A DNA stretch of 64,000 nucleotides, taken from NCBI GenBank assembly GCA_015680685.1, contig MNCI01029140.1, positions 315,510 to 379,509 on the forward strand, in the 5' to 3' direction. Each line of letters begins with the position of its first letter. The first letter of the stretch is position 1. Origin of the DNA: Gnetum montanum. Its lineage: Eukaryota; Streptophyta; Gnetopsida; Gnetales; Gnetaceae. Positions 11,780-21,400 of the stretch are shown in pieces. A program made the position numbers and the translations under genes. The notes beneath the pieces were generated by a model, which saw nothing but the letters and a program-made list of their open reading frames with translations, was not told the origin of the DNA and made no database searches.

Positions 11780-13690
11780 GATCTGGCAAATCCATAGTTA
11801 AAGCAAATTTGCAACTTATGTCATTGAAGGCCTCTGATCTGGATCTGATGCAACGCAGGTACAGGCCAACAAAGCAACCTGCGTCGCCATTGTTTGAATT
11901 TCAAAATCCCTCTGCCTTTCCATTTTTGTGGAAGAGGATATGATGATCCATCAGATCTTTCAGCGCAAGGTAAACTCCCTTGAGATACTTAGATTTTGCA
12001 AAGGCCACCAAGTTGACTTGCTCAGGACTTCCTACATCTTTTAGACCCGATACAATTTGCAAAAGCACCATGCTGAAACTGTAAACATCAGATTTATGTG
12101 TGAGTTGAAAGCATTATTCAAAATAGTGAGGATCAAGGTACCCCAGAGTCCCCTGTGGAGCCGTCGTCACATGGCTAACCTCTACACCAATGGCCCTGCA
12201 AATGCCGAAGTTGGCGACTTTCGCATCCATGTGACCATCTTGTTAGATGATTTCACATCCCTGTGCAGGAGAGGCGGATTCATGGACTGTATAAATGCCA
12301 ACGCTTCCACAGTTTGAACAACGATCCTCATTATAATATGCCACCCCAGCTTCATCTCTAGTCTTTTCGAAGCATAAAAATGATCCGCCAAAGTACCGCT
12401 GCAGATGTACTCAAAAAACAGAAGGAAATATTCATGACGACACGAGGAATGTAGGTCAGTGCAGCAATAGAGTCTTACAATATTGGGATGCTAGGTTTGG
12501 CAAAAGATTGTGGCCTCATTTAGAAATCCATCCATGGCAGCAACTGTGCTATGTTTCTGGTGAAGTCATTTCACGGCAATATTTCTCTGATCTCGAAGTG
12601 TTCCTTTATACACTGCAGGGAAACCTCCGTTGCCAATCTTTTTTTCATCTGAAAAATTATCGGTGGCAAGGCTTAGCTCTTTCTGAGAAAACACGGGGAG
12701 ATGTGGAAGAGATTTTAACTTTGAGTGCAGTGGTTGCTTTTGTTGTTGATGTTGCCTTTGACGATGCCTCCATATTAAAACCAATAACACCAGGGTCACA
12801 ATCAATGCCGCAGCTGCAGCCTCTGTTCCTACCTTTGCAATTGTATTATGTCAAGGCAAAACCCGATAGCATCAGAGGCACTAATTACTGTTCTCAGAGT
12901 TAGATCTATGCTTCATAAGATTCTGAGTGGTATGAAGATACAATGGTATAAGATCGGAAAAATACCATTATAAGTAAAACTCTCATTTTATATTATTAAG
13001 CAAATTGAGTTTAGAAAGAAATTTATTCAGAAATAGCTACTACTTCATTTTTTATACAGTTATGCATGCATGTTCTATGTTCCAAACATGAATAAAGGGC
13101 AGACGTATGTTAAAGTAAAGGTGTGTAAAAAACTAAAAGTGCAATTCAGATTCTAAAATGCACTATTAGCAAAAATTTAAAGGGCATCCATGAAGCATAA
13201 ACGATTAAAAGAAAATCAGTAAGATCGTATTGAATAACATGGCATCCAGACAGAAATTGGAATTTCTCCATTTTTAAAAGTTCCCCTGTAAATACTAAAT
13301 AGTTTAAAATGAAAGTAGGCATGAGGACTTGAATTCCTTTAAAATGAAATCCACAATTCCACATTTTCAAGGTTGCCTATTATTTACTAAAATGAAGAAT
13401 AGAATAAATTACGTAAATAAGATGGTTCTTTGAGGAGTTTGATTTCCCTGCACTCCATGGTGACGGTGCCGTTGAGGACGGTGATGAGATACAAGAAATG
13501 CTAAAGCTAACTACTGAAGAATTGTAACCACATCGTCCACCCTTGTACCAGTGGCATTCATAGCATTTGGCTTCTCTGTCAGGCTGGATGGTCCAAGTTA
13601 GCGTGAAACCGTTGTTTCTCCATAAGTCCAAAAAGTCTGTTGGGCTGCCAGAGCTATTGAAAAGCGGGTGATCTTTCCAATGGATCCAAA
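11780..13690 (-). pseudogene. WAK-associated-domain receptor-like kinase (LRK10L-like) pseudogene
   Basis: Plasma-membrane receptor kinases of this group have a cysteine-rich wall-associated ectodomain, one membrane helix and a Ser/Thr kinase (family knowledge). From high to low coordinate: the WAK_assoc C-terminal module at 13,380-13,690 (GFTLTW, C..C, YKGGRCGY, FSISC); an intron; a membrane helix at about 12,780-12,845 (AAAALIVTLVLLVLIW) followed by basic residues; then the kinase: FSQKELSLATDNFS, a glycine loop weakened to IGNGGFPAVYKG, IAVK, HPNIVRLYC, HRDVKSSN (about 12,239-12,262), NFG where DFG is expected, GTLGYLDPHYFE, SDVYSF and DPDQRPSMT (about 11,820). Stops follow IAVK, precede HPNIV, follow HYFE and follow SMT. 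A small deletion after KSSN shifts the frame near 12,236. The N-terminal GUB_WAK part was not found. Confidence 0.85.
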
Positions 13691-13699
13691 CTCAGAATT

Positions 13700-14265
13700 C
13701 ATCTTTGCAACCATAGAGTGATTAATTTCCTATCAATTTAGTATAAATCAACATAATGATTTTATGATAAATCTCTTGTACATGCATTCTAGTTTATTTA
13801 TCTAAGATATCTCTATAAAAAAATTTAATTTAGATAGAAATTTATGACTAAGTTTTTGTAACTCTTATTTAGGTACATGATTCTCTTTGGATATTTCATA
13901 ATACCTTTTTGATGCCTTGCGAGAACTAGAGTTTTAACCTCTATAGAGACTACCTTTAAGTATTTCACAATACCTTTCTATTATTCCACTAAAGTTCATT
14001 TTGATTATTCATTTAGAGACATCAGGGTATATATTTTTGTTAAACACCTACCCAATTTATCGCTGCAACAAATATTGCAAAGTAAATTTTACTATTTGTT
14101 TTTTGATTAAGATAGTAAATAATAGGTACTAATCCTTCTATTAGCTACATTTCCCAATCTTGGAGTTAATATGATTCTGGTAAAGGATTTTTCAAGCCAC
14201 AACAATAATGATTAGTATTCACAAGTGAAATAGAAAATTAAAATCTTTTTCAAATTACTCTATCA
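13700..14265. other. AT-rich stretch where the Tat element's 3' LTR would be expected
   Basis: This lies between the receptor-kinase pseudogene and the integrase C-terminus of the minus-strand gypsy element. It shows none of the GTTAGGA-type motifs of the putative 5' LTR near 20.1 kb, so the 3' LTR appears lost or unrecognisable. No gene seen. Confidence 0.45.
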
Positions 14266-14269
14266 TGTC

Positions 14270-14765
14270 TTGATTATAAGGTTTGTTCTTATGACCATTA
14301 ACTACATACCTAGTTCCTTCCTTATCCTTTATTTCTATTGATCTATTTGTATTGATTAATTACGTATGGCCCTATCCATTTCTAAGTAAATTTCTTTTTG
14401 TACTAATTAAATTTAGGATCAAATATTAGAACATGATCTTCTATAGAAAATTTAATTTTTCTAATTTTCTTACCATGGAAGATTTTAGTTTTGCCTTGTT
14501 ATAACTCTTTTCTAAGAAATGCATCTCTATGGACTTCATTTATATTTTATAAGCATCTTTTCAATCTTTCATCTAAATCTATATTATGGGTTTGGGGTAT
14601 GTTCAAAGATTCTATTTTAAATTTAATAGGTTAAAGTGGGATTTTCCCATAAACTAATTCATACAAAGTTTGCCTTGTGGTATGCTTCCATGTTATTCTA
14701 TGTGCCCATACTACCTTTGACAATTTTTCAACCTAATTTTTTTTCTTGGTATTAACTAATTTAGT
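14270..14765 (-). pseudogene. Integrase C-terminal remnant (Tat-like element)
   Basis: The minus strand reads KVVWAHRITWKHTTRQTLYE, then LVYGKIPL, matching the end of the gypsy integrase core (W...A.RTt...T.y.LvYG). Further on are HRDAFLRKE, FSIEDHVLIFDP and KWIGPYVI, matching the integrase C-terminal module. Stops are scattered. The zinc finger and the D,D part of the catalytic core are absent: integrase homology starts right after the RNase H frame, which points to an internal deletion. Confidence 0.75.
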
Positions 14766-15058
14766 TAGAATTCTAATAATTTTCCTATTTGAGACTTTTT
14801 TTTGCCTATTATTCTCAAGATCATATGTTCATCTTGGTATTTAAAATGTTGAAGTGTTTTGATGAATGCAAATGCTTGTTTCTCTAAGTCTGAATAATTT
14901 AATTTTGAACCTTTAAACTGATACCCAAAAAATTTAATTGGTTCATCTTGACCTTCATCATCTTTTTGTGTTAAAATGACAGCAATAGAATCATTCGAAG
15001 TAAAAGAATATAACCAAAAATACTCTTTTAGCCTAGGCTTCACCAAATATGGAGCTTC
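14765..15058 (-). CDS. Canonical gypsy RNase H domain (degenerate)
   Basis: In the element this domain follows the RT and removes RNA from RNA:DNA hybrids. Visible blocks are NDSIAVILTQKD, then IKFFGYQFKGSKLNYSDLEK and QAFAFIKTLQHFKYQ, matching RT_RNaseH. The first catalytic Asp, normally in a D.S..aiGavL block, is not seen (LYSFTSNDSIAVIL), whereas the Glu of the E-K block is present. A frame break separates it from the RT frame at about 15,050. The final 20 or so residues are unlike RNase H and mark the deletion into integrase. Confidence 0.75.
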   Translation of the reverse strand, partial: EAPYLVKPRLKEYFWLYSFTSNDSIAVILTQKDDEGQDEPIKFFGYQFKGSKLNYSDLEKQAFAFIKTLQHFKYQDEHMILRIIGKKKSQIGKLLEF

Positions 15059-16063
15059 TTATATAGCATTTTTAATTTCTGATAAAGCTTTCTCTGATTC
15101 TGGTGTTTTCTCTACTTGGACATCCTTTTTTAGCATATGCATCAAAAGCTTGGTAATTTCAGTAAACCCGGAGATGAACCTTTTTAGAAATTTTCTCTTC
15201 CCAAAGGAAGATCTAAGAGATTTCTTACTTGTGGGATGCTCAATATTTTGTACTGCTTGGATTCGGGAATTGTCTATGGCAATCCCTTCTTGACATACCA
15301 TATGGCCTAATAAACTTTCGGATTTAACCTCAAAGGTACACTTCTTTGGATTTAATAAAATACCAAACACATGAAATCTATCGAAAACTTGTTGTAGATG
15401 ATTAATATGATCTTCTTTTTTCTTTGAGAATATTATAATATCATCCAAATAAACCACCACAAATTTCCCTAATAAATCCTTAAATGCTAAATCCATTGCT
15501 TTTTGGAAAGTAGCTCCAGCATTTAACAATCCAAATCGCATTCTTTGGTAAGCGAAAGTTTCCCATTTTGTGATAAATGTTGTTTTGTATCTATCATGTT
15601 TATCTGTCATGATTTGATTATAACCTGAGAAACCATCTAAGAAAGAATATACTTGACAACTTGAGACTTTAATCAGCATCTCATCAATTCTTGGAAGTGG
15701 ATACATATCCTTTTTTGAGGCATCATTCAGATTTCTAAATTCTACATAAAGCCTTATATCACCATTTTTCCTTCTTAATAGAACAAGGTTAGAAAGCCAT
15801 ATTGAATGTCTTACTGGATATATGATTCGTGCTTGCAAAAACTTCTTGATTTCAGTTTCCATAGCTGGTTCAAATGATGGATTAAATTTCCTTTGTTTTT
15901 TCTTGACTATTTTAGAACCTTTTATTAAAGGAATTTTATGTGTCATCACGTCTAGTCTAAAAGCTTTAAGATCATCATAAGACCAAGCAAAATTGTCCAA
16001 ATTATTTCTTCGACATGTTAACAAGTTTTGCTTGAAACTCAAATTCTTTTTCCTTTGTAACAT
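15059..16063 (-). CDS. Ty3/gypsy reverse transcriptase
   Basis: An open frame of 334 codons. It begins with FAWSYDDLKAF and the linker KQRKFNP, as in Tat-like pol. The palm motifs follow in order: KNGDIRLYVEFRNLN, DMYPLPRIDEML, FLDGFSGYNQI (first catalytic Asp), MRFGLLNAGATFQKAMD, VVVYLDDIIIFSK (YLDD, both Asp present), LNPKKCTFE and LLGHMV. This is the best preserved protein in the window. It was part of a polyprotein, so the start codon is arbitrary. The frame ends before RNase H. Confidence 0.9.
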   Translation of the reverse strand: MLQRKKNLSFKQNLLTCRRNNLDNFAWSYDDLKAFRLDVMTHKIPLIKGSKIVKKKQRKFNPSFEPAMETEIKKFLQARIIYPVRHSIWLSNLVLLRRKNGDIRLYVEFRNLNDASKKDMYPLPRIDEMLIKVSSCQVYSFLDGFSGYNQIMTDKHDRYKTTFITKWETFAYQRMRFGLLNAGATFQKAMDLAFKDLLGKFVVVYLDDIIIFSKKKEDHINHLQQVFDRFHVFGILLNPKKCTFEVKSESLLGHMVCQEGIAIDNSRIQAVQNIEHPTSKKSLRSSFGKRKFLKRFISGFTEITKLLMHMLKKDVQVEKTPESEKALSEIKNAI

Positions 16064-16223
16064 TCAACATCTTTGGTATTCTGTCTAATCCAAAATTCAC
16101 TACCTCGAAAGCTTGACTATCTGGGTTTTGTATATCCTTTCCAGTAAGTAAATTTTTCTTAAACTCATGTTCCAAGTCAATCATCCTTTTTGGAATGAAA
16201 TTAGTTTTGGAGTTTGATGACAT
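16002..16223 (-). CDS. Pol linker between plant-type RNase H and RT
   Basis: A 73-residue frame (SNSKTNFIPKRMIDLEHEFK ... VVNFGLDRIPKMLNVTKEKE) overlapping the RT frame start in another phase. Its last part resembles the segment before 'vFAWSY.D' in Tat-like pol, so it is probably the continuous linker broken by a frameshift near 16,030. No catalytic motif. Confidence 0.55.
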   Translation of the reverse strand: MSSNSKTNFIPKRMIDLEHEFKKNLLTGKDIQNPDSQAFEVVNFGLDRIPKMLNVTKEKEFEFQAKLVNMSKK

Positions 16224-16231
16224 TTCAGGTA

Positions 16232-16894
16232 TTACTTAACCCTCAAATTCTTTATTAATTTACATAATCTTAGTACTTGATCATCATCCTCAAATACTTG
16301 TAAATGTCTTATATTATCTGGTACTAATGAGTTATGTTCTTCTTCAACCATTGCATCTTTATAAATTTCTATTATTTGCATATCCAATGTTGAAGCTGCC
16401 TTTGCCAAATCATCTACTATAAGATTCTCTTCTCTGTTTATATGCACTATTCAGCAATGTTGAAACTGATCTAACATCTTATGACCAAGTTTTTTATAAG
16501 GTCTTAAGAATGAGCTCTTCACTACATAGTTATCCTTTATTTGTTCACAAACTAATCTTGAGTCTCCCTTTATAGTGATTACTCTAATCTTTTTGTCTAG
16601 AGCTATTCTCATATCAATACATAGAGCTTCATACTTAGCTTCTTTGTTAGTACAAGGGAAATATAGATGAATTTCTTTGAGAATTTCAGGTGAATCATTC
16701 CTTAATATAACAATACTAACTCCTGCACCTTTTGAATTACATGAACCATCAAAGTATAACTCCCATTTATCCTCATTCTTCGATTGTTCTTTTTCAGAAC
16801 TATAATTTTTTTGGAGTGTACAAATTTTGTTTTCAACACCTCCTTTTTTAGCCATTTTACTCTTTCCATTTGAATTAATATTATCAATCATCAA
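16232..16894 (-). CDS. Second, plant/archaeal-type RNase H (aRNH, RVT_3-like) upstream of RT
   Basis: Reads KWELYFDGSCNSKGAGVSIV, then NKEAKYEALCIDMRIAL, GDSRLVCEQI and, past one TGA at about 16,448, VHINREENLIVDDLAKAAS. These are the four catalytic blocks of the RVT_3/RNase HI family: D (FDGS), E (EAKYEAL), D (GDSRLV) and D (N..vDdLA). All four acidic positions are kept. The frame starts at the protease stop (16,891-16,894) and leads into the linker before RT, so the domain lies between protease and RT. Tat elements that carry an additional RNase H usually have it after the canonical one (established knowledge), so this order is notable. Confidence 0.85.
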
Positions 16895-17240
16895 AGGTTC
16901 GCTATAGATGTATATCTAATTTTGTTCTTCTTTCCAAGGTAGCCAATGTGAGAATAATCTGTTGATATGTAACCTAAAAAATTCTTACTCCAACTTCTAC
17001 TTAATAAGAGACTATGTGAATCTGGTATGTCTACCACTTGAATAGTTACTTTACTTCTGATGTGGGGTTTAGAAGCAATTTCCAATAGGACATTTGGTAA
17101 TTGACCCACAATTTTCACTCTACTTTTATCCACTTGAACAATCTTTCTATTTGATTTTTTTAGGAATCAAACTAAGTTTCTTACATATGGACAATGGCAT
17201 TATAGTAGACGTAGCTCTAGAATCAATCAAATAATTGTGT
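16891..17240 (-). CDS. Retroviral-type aspartic protease, Tat-like
   Basis: The active-site block reads LIDSRATSTIMPLSICKKL (about 17,160-17,225). It matches LIDSGAT..fm....C..l but has Arg in place of the catalytic-loop Gly (DSR instead of DSG). The C-terminal half continues VKIVGQLPNVLLEI, VTIQVVDIPDSHSLLLSRSW and LGYISTDYSHIGYL, a Tat-type signature. A stop or frame break separates the active-site block from the later part. Cleavage activity is doubtful because of the DSR change. Confidence 0.75.
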
Positions 17241-17389
17241 AATTATTTATCCTTTAATTTCATTGTCAAAAGAAAAGGAGGAGCTTCCTTATCATACGAG
17301 GTCTTTAATTTCTCATCATTATTAGACACATAACTTAACTCTAATTCTCTAACTCTCCTTTTACCTTTAATAAACATTAAAGCCTTTCT

Positions 17390-18600
17390 TTGCGCATCTC
17401 CTATTTGAAGCAACTAGGAAAAGCTAATATTGGCCTTGACATGTTTAAGGTCTTCAATCAAATCATACTCTCCATCACCAATAAAGCTTGGTTTCTTTAT
17501 CCATTCATTAAAAGACTGATTTGGAGTGCTTTGCTCTACTTGATTGTGTTTACCTTTATTCTTATCTTTTCTATTTGGCTCAAAAACTTTTCTCTTAGTA
17601 GATGGATTAGTAATAACATTTGGGGATCTAGAAGTAGTTAATGTTTCTTTTTATTAGAGACTATATCCCTTTTCCTCATTGTTATTGCATTCTTCATTTG
17701 AAGACATATCTTCTTCAAAACTTGATAGAGAAGAAGTATCACTAGATCCATTGCTAGAAGATTTACTTGCATAATGAACACTAGATAACTCATTATCAGA
17801 TTCAATATCAAGAAAGTTGGACATAATAAGGTCACTTTCATCTTCCTCTTTTGCTACTTAGTGTCTTGATGTTTATGCTTTCTATGTTTCTTTTCTTCCT
17901 TGATATTAACTCTTGCCTAGGCTTTTTCAAGCTTTACTATTTTGTTAGACATATCTCTCATTAATTGTCCTTTTTTAGATTCTACTCTTTCATGTTCTTG
18001 CTCTATCTTCACATGAGATGGACCTGGTAAAGCTTTAAATTGAGCAAACTCTTGCATAGGAATCATAACTCTTTCTTCTCTTTTTTGAATTGCAATGTTC
18101 TCTTCAGGATTCAAGTTCAACTATATTTCTAACTGTATAGCTTCACTAAAGTAGTCATTTAGTATAGTTAAGTTTCAATTTCTCCTTAACCAAATTGAAA
18201 TTTTGGGGTTGACAACCTTAAGATAAGTTTCTTTAANNNNNNNNNNNNNNNNNNNNNNNNNNNNNNNNNNNNNNNNNNNNNNNNNCTTGATGTTGAATAT
18301 TTGCATGAGCTAAAGCTAACTCAAACATGTGAATATATTCTTCAGCTAAATAACCTTTTCTAGGAATGAAAGGGTTAGGCAAATATTTGTAAACTACCTT
18401 AGGAATATCATTGTAATTTTGAAATCCTAATGGTGTAACTCTTTCCCAAGGATTTGCCATCCTATTCCTTTGGATAGTTGAACTCTTAGACTTTCTAGAT
18501 ATTTTTTTATAAATCGATAAACTAGATATAATGGGTGATCTTCTTGATCTTCTAGTTTTCACTCAACTACTTGTTTCCAATTCAAAAACTTTCTTTTGTT
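17390..18600 (-). pseudogene. gag region of the Tat-like element, with an N gap
   Basis: Several minus-strand frames (18,562-18,286; 18,120-17,917; 17,841-17,638) encode hydrophilic, charged, partly coiled-coil peptides. Examples are NRMANPWERVTPLGFQNYND, EEYIHMFELALAHANIQHQ, and a Glu/Lys-rich helix beginning NPEENIAIQKREERV. The first resembles a gag core (capsid) block. No CCHC zinc knuckle was found. An N gap at 18,236-18,285 interrupts it, and several frameshifts and stops are present. Confidence 0.55.
18236..18285. other. Assembly gap (50 N)
   Basis: A run of N inside the gag region of the Tat-like element. The round length suggests a placeholder. Confidence 0.95.
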
Positions 18601-18849
18601 CTTCTTCTAATGAAGAATCAGTCTTAGAATCAAGAATATCTGTTGAAACTTTTAAATTTTCCAAACTATCAATCTCCTTGGTCATGAACTGAAAATAGTA
18701 TTTAACTTCTTAAGCCTTTATAGTAACAAAGAATTATTGATGTGCTAAAATTATAAGGCTTATGAACTTAGAGGTTAAATTTTCAGCCCTCCTTCTAGCA
18801 TCAAAAGAACTATTGACGATCGTTTGGGATGTGACAACCAACGAGTGTC

Positions 18850-20390
18850 CTCGAATAGGATTTAGGTGCTTGCTGGTATTCTGCAACACCAAGGCCCAGA
18901 TACCTCCAAATAGACTTAGTAGTTAATGTGAGTATGCGTGTGTACTGTTGCAATGTGCTGTTGTAAAAAATGAAATAATTGGGTTGTGTGTAAAACTATA
19001 AATGACTTATCTTAAAGAGATTTAGCCAACTTTGCAAAGTACTATGAGTTGTTGAGAGTTACTATTTTGTTCAATTGCCTAGTGTATGCAGTCCTTATAA
19101 TACGTATTTGTAACAAATAAAGTTTTGCAAAAATATTTGAGCACAACTCTGCAAATCTACTTCTAATTTTCCCCAGAGAAAGAGATAGTTCCACAAGAAA
19201 ACTAAAAATAGAGCGAGATTCAATGGAAATAGAAAGCAGAGAATAAGAAAGTAGATTTGTGTAAAGATCTCAAATTTTTAAACAAGGTAAAATGATACGA
19301 GTAAACACTTCGTAATAAAGCTATCCCAAATTCAATAACTATGAATTGTGTAAACTTCTAAGGCTCAAATAAGCAATTTCTTCAAGATAATCCTACTATG
19401 CTACCTAGAAATTTGCTGCATAAACTATCAGGTACGAGACTTTATTTTGGCTAGATAATGGACGTCAACAATTGCATTTAACAGAGCCTTCAAAAGACTT
19501 GACAATTTCTTATTGAAATACTACAGAGATTTACTTTAAAGATAAAAGAAGCTATTCTTGTCCTATCAAAATACCGAAGATTTTCTAAACCCTCTTGACT
19601 ATTGAATCGTTCAACGGCTTGACTACAAGTAGAGGCTCTTTTACAACAATCTCAATAGTAGTTCTTATACATTGTAAAATAATAAAATTCACTACTAAAA
19701 TGTTCTTAGGGATTTTAAGCATGAGCTCTTCTATGGCAAAATTCTAATAGAAATTTTCTATCATGTAGCAAGAACAATAAGAGCAATCTAAAAATCCCAA
19801 AATTACTTGCCAAGCATGATACCATCTAAACCACTAGCTAAAAAATTTAAACAAAATAAACATAAACAAAACTCACAGGACCATGACAAAGAGGCTGAAA
19901 TGTTATCTTTAGCAGGTCATCTTACAAGCAATCTTTCACAATGTCTTCTTTATAAATGCTCCTTCAAGACCCAAAGTCTCCAAGAGTGTGATCCAAAAGT
20001 GCGTTCCCAAAAGTGTGTGATCCTTTTCTTCTAATGCCTAAAGCCTTTTTATAGGGTCTCATAGGTAGTTAGATATTCCAAAATATCGTGGCTAACTTCT
20101 CTCCCAAGTAAGAAAGTTATAAATTTCCCAACAAGTTAGGAGATATTACTTGCCCAATAAGTTAGGAAGTTGTAACTTATACATAAAGTTAGGAGAAAAT
20201 CTTGCTAACATTGGCATGTGTAAATATTACAAATATTGCTTTTATAAGAAATAACCTATATAAAAATAAATCCAAGATCTCCTAGGAGCTTCATACAATT
20301 GTCATATTTTATTTAGGATTTTAATTATTATATGTCATTAAGCCCTAATAATTCTCATGATCACGTTGTATTAAGAAAGTAATTTAGCAT
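18850..20390 (-). repeat. Putative 5' LTR and leader of the Tat-like element
   Basis: Upstream of gag on the minus strand is a region with promoter features: repeated CCTAACTT / GTTAGGA words at about 20,090-20,210 and a TATA-like ATAAAAAGG at about 20,050, followed by a non-coding leader reaching gag. The order fits U3-R-U5-leader. Exact LTR ends and a primer-binding site could not be fixed. A sequence close to an initiator-Met PBS (tggtatcatgc, about 19,815-19,826) is present, but the base before it is not the expected CA end. No matching 3' LTR is in the window. Confidence 0.4.
20044..20054 (-). promoter_or_regulatory. Candidate TATA box of the Tat-like LTR
   Basis: The minus strand reads ctATAAAAAGG just downstream of the repeated CCTAACTT motifs, a normal place for an LTR promoter. 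Confidence 0.4.
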
Positions 20391-20751
20391 CCACCTTAGT
20401 GTAGATGTTGGTGGAGGTGGTTGTATAGTCTTAAAAATTAATAAAGCTGATCCTTGCAAATTTCAGATGCTATATAATTAAATCATATACATTTTATATC
20501 CACGTAAAATTTACTACTGGATTCCTTGGAAAAATGACATTCGCTGGAAAGAAAAATTTGAATACGGTTGTGGTTACTTGGCACCGTTAAGAATGCCTCC
20601 GAATATGAAGGCGCTAGGCCTGGAACTGCCCAATTTCTGCAAACAGCTTCAAATTATTCCACCCTATGCCAATCTCAACTAGAACCGTATATCAACCGCC
20701 ACTACAAAACAAGGCTCTACCATTGCATCTGGTAATGTTGCCATGTGGTGT

Positions 20752-21130
20752 TTAGTTGCTGCCGCCATGTGCCATCATCCGCTTGCATAAACTATGATTC
20801 TTCATTAACAATTTTTTGTACATATATGCATAATAATTTGTTTCCATAGTACCTATTGCATCTTTTTGTTGGAATGTGTGAGATAACAATCCATGGCAAG
20901 GGCTTTGGGTAACTACTCGTTCCATAGATTTTTCAGTCTTTGATAACCCAACATGAGCAGAATCCTTCCATGAAACTACCCTGATGCAACCGCCAAGTTT
21001 TCTCAACTGAGAAGAAAAGTTTCTAAGGGTCTCATAACTTGAAATTTCATCATTTTCTGAGCACAATGGCACCAAGTTGATTAGAATATGCCCCAAAATG
21101 CAACACCGCTATGTTGCAGTGATAAATAAA
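20752..21130 (-). pseudogene. DUF829 (TMEM53-like) hydrolase-family C-terminal exon fragment
   Basis: The frame reads LVPLCSENDEISSYETLRNF then LRKLGGCIRVVSWKDSAHVG. Plant DUF829 proteins, predicted alpha/beta-hydrolase-fold proteins of unknown reaction, have the pattern 'l.SenDel.py..i.nfa..LqelGgdvk.v.W..s.HvGh' near the C-terminus, covering the catalytic-type Asp and His. The His of SAHVG is present, but the expected 'Hyr.yP.eY..av.elL' continuation is garbled after it, and no other exon is found nearby. A fragment or pseudogene is most likely. Confidence 0.55.
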
Positions 21131-21156
21131 TCCTTCATCAAGAGTTAATAAACCTC

Positions 21157-21400
21157 CTACATGCAGTAGCAGCAGCAGAGCTCGGCAGGTGCAACAATGG
21201 TAGATGGTGTAGACGTAGAAAAATCAAAGGCAGCATTCATGGTATGTTCTCTAGCCAAATTGCGAGAATTGACGCTTGTGGACATGATGCCGGGCGTGAA
21301 GATGAGCATCGTACGGCAGAGTCCGATGGTGGCCGTGGTGAGATTCGAAGGCGGGAGCATGGCTCTAAGCACGTCTAGAATTTAACTTCTAGCCACAGCT
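21157..21400 (-). other. GC-richer CpG-containing island with open frames on both strands
   Basis: The minus strand has a frame starting MLPPSNLTTATIGLCRTMLI; the plus strand has one starting MVDGVDVEKSKAAFMVCSLA. Neither resembles a family I know. The higher GC and CpG content stands out against AT-rich surroundings and suggests a first exon or promoter of a host gene, perhaps the DUF829 gene directly downstream on the minus strand. Which strand codes, if either, cannot be decided here. Confidence 0.3.

Larger units (their letters stand above)
14270..20390 (-). mobile_element. Ty3/gypsy LTR retrotransposon, Tat-like, 3' truncated
   Basis: Read on the minus strand the order is putative 5' LTR (about 20.39-18.85 kb), gag (18.56-17.6), protease (17.24-16.89), plant-type RNase H (16.89-16.23), reverse transcriptase (16.06-15.06), canonical RNase H (15.05-14.77) and an integrase remnant (14.76-14.27). 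The RT and RNase H sequences resemble Tat-lineage elements. The protein frames are fairly long but carry several stops. Most of the integrase and the 3' LTR are missing, so it cannot move on its own. The RNase H order is unusual (see findings). Confidence 0.85.

Noticed and set aside
12508-12903. 131-codon plus-strand open frame
   Set aside because: It is antisense to the kinase N-lobe and membrane helix of the receptor-kinase pseudogene, which explains its composition.
14976-15293. Plus-strand open frame of 105 codons
   Set aside because: Shadow of the Tat-like RT and RNase H on the minus strand.
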